From positions 80,254,472-80,318,471 of the forward strand of contig NC_086249.1 in the NCBI RefSeq assembly GCF_021018805.1: 64,000 bases of DNA, given 5' to 3'. The position numbers and the translations under genes are program-made. This DNA is from Prinia subflava (lineage: Eukaryota; Chordata; Aves; Passeriformes; Cisticolidae). Shown here in pieces: positions 63,645 to 64,000 of this stretch (the stretch's first letter is position 1; every line of letters starts with the position of its first letter). The notes beneath the pieces are model-generated. The model saw only the letters and a program-made list of their open reading frames with translations. It was not told the DNA's origin and made no database searches.

Positions 63645-63815
63645 AGCTCAGGGCCCTGGGATCTCCTTAGCCCATCATCGGTGTGGAAGATAAAGAAAGC
63701 ACTGAGCACCTCTGCCTTGCCTGTGTCTCTGTTTATAAGGTGGTCATCCTCATTCTGTAATGGCTGTTATTTCTGTACTACCTTTTGCCATTAACATACA
63801 TATTTATATTTTTAT
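63645..63815 (-). mobile_element. CR1 LINE internal fragment
   Basis: Read on the minus strand this is the ORF2 linker just before the reverse transcriptase. The plus-strand text GAAGATAAAGAAAGCACTGA then GCACCTCTGCCTTGCCTGTG, followed by CTACCTTTTGCCATTAACAT, is the usual reverse complement of the avian CR1 blocks that end in CTTTTGCTATTAACATAC. This is the same protein region as near 11330-11620 of the large copy. Both ends are lost and the fragment is diverged. Confidence 0.75.
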
Positions 63816-63840
63816 ATATGTGTGTGTGTGTATATGTGTC
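63812..63840. repeat. (TA)n(TG)n microsatellite
   Basis: TATATATG followed by a run of TG units and TATATG. It begins right at the edge of the CR1 piece. Confidence 0.85.
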
Positions 63841-64000
63841 TTTAAATATATGAAATACAACAACTACATTTTATGAAGTTTCAATCCAATACCTTTCAAA
63901 ATGTTACCTTTGAATCAAATTACAGGTTTTCAGCAAACTAATAAACCAATTAATTTTATGTCACTCTGTTCAGCATAGATTCCCTTAAACCAGGCATGAG

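Overview
This 64 kb window looks like nuclear DNA from a bird, or less likely another archosaur or a turtle. It is AT-rich and contains no protein-coding gene, rRNA or tRNA that I can recognise. The organism call rests on the transposon content. Several CR1 LINE fragments are present. One keeps the avian-type 3' end, with short ATTCTATGA-like repeats, and two start on the opposite strand with its complement (TAGAATCATAGAATG or a close variant). One older CR1 resembles the types common in turtles and crocodilians. There are also weak MIR-like remnants, and no Alu, B1 or L1 sequence that I can see. I cannot name the species or chromosome.

Layout: 1-11.1 kb is AT-rich unassigned DNA with one GC-rich block (about 2.33-2.77 kb) and a nest of palindromes at 9.4 kb. 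At 11.1-12.85 kb lies the main element, a plus-strand CR1 that has lost its 5' end and the catalytic middle of its reverse transcriptase. Minus-strand CR1 pieces follow at 22.4, 30.9, 47.0 (old), 56.6 and 63.65 kb. At 24.7 kb there is a compound TG/TA/CA microsatellite. At 26.0-27.35 kb a purine-rich tract of about 370 bp is followed by the most CpG-rich patch of the window, which ends in an AATAAA signal. A second GC-rich block with an AATAAA lies at 62.3-62.66 kb. The rest is AT-rich sequence with scattered hairpins and a few stretches that could be conserved regulatory elements; one sequence alone cannot prove that.

The simplest reading is an intergenic gene desert or part of a very long intron. 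No set of genes here works together. All long open frames outside CR1 look like chance frames: none shows a recognisable domain or a credible exon structure. I did not find a convincing new biological system. The items most worth checking are the CpG-rich and purine-rich region at 26-27.3 kb, the three-hairpin cluster at 29.6 kb, the 15-bp perfect inverted repeat at 59.86 kb, the AP-1-like cluster at 57.7 kb, and the internally deleted CR1.
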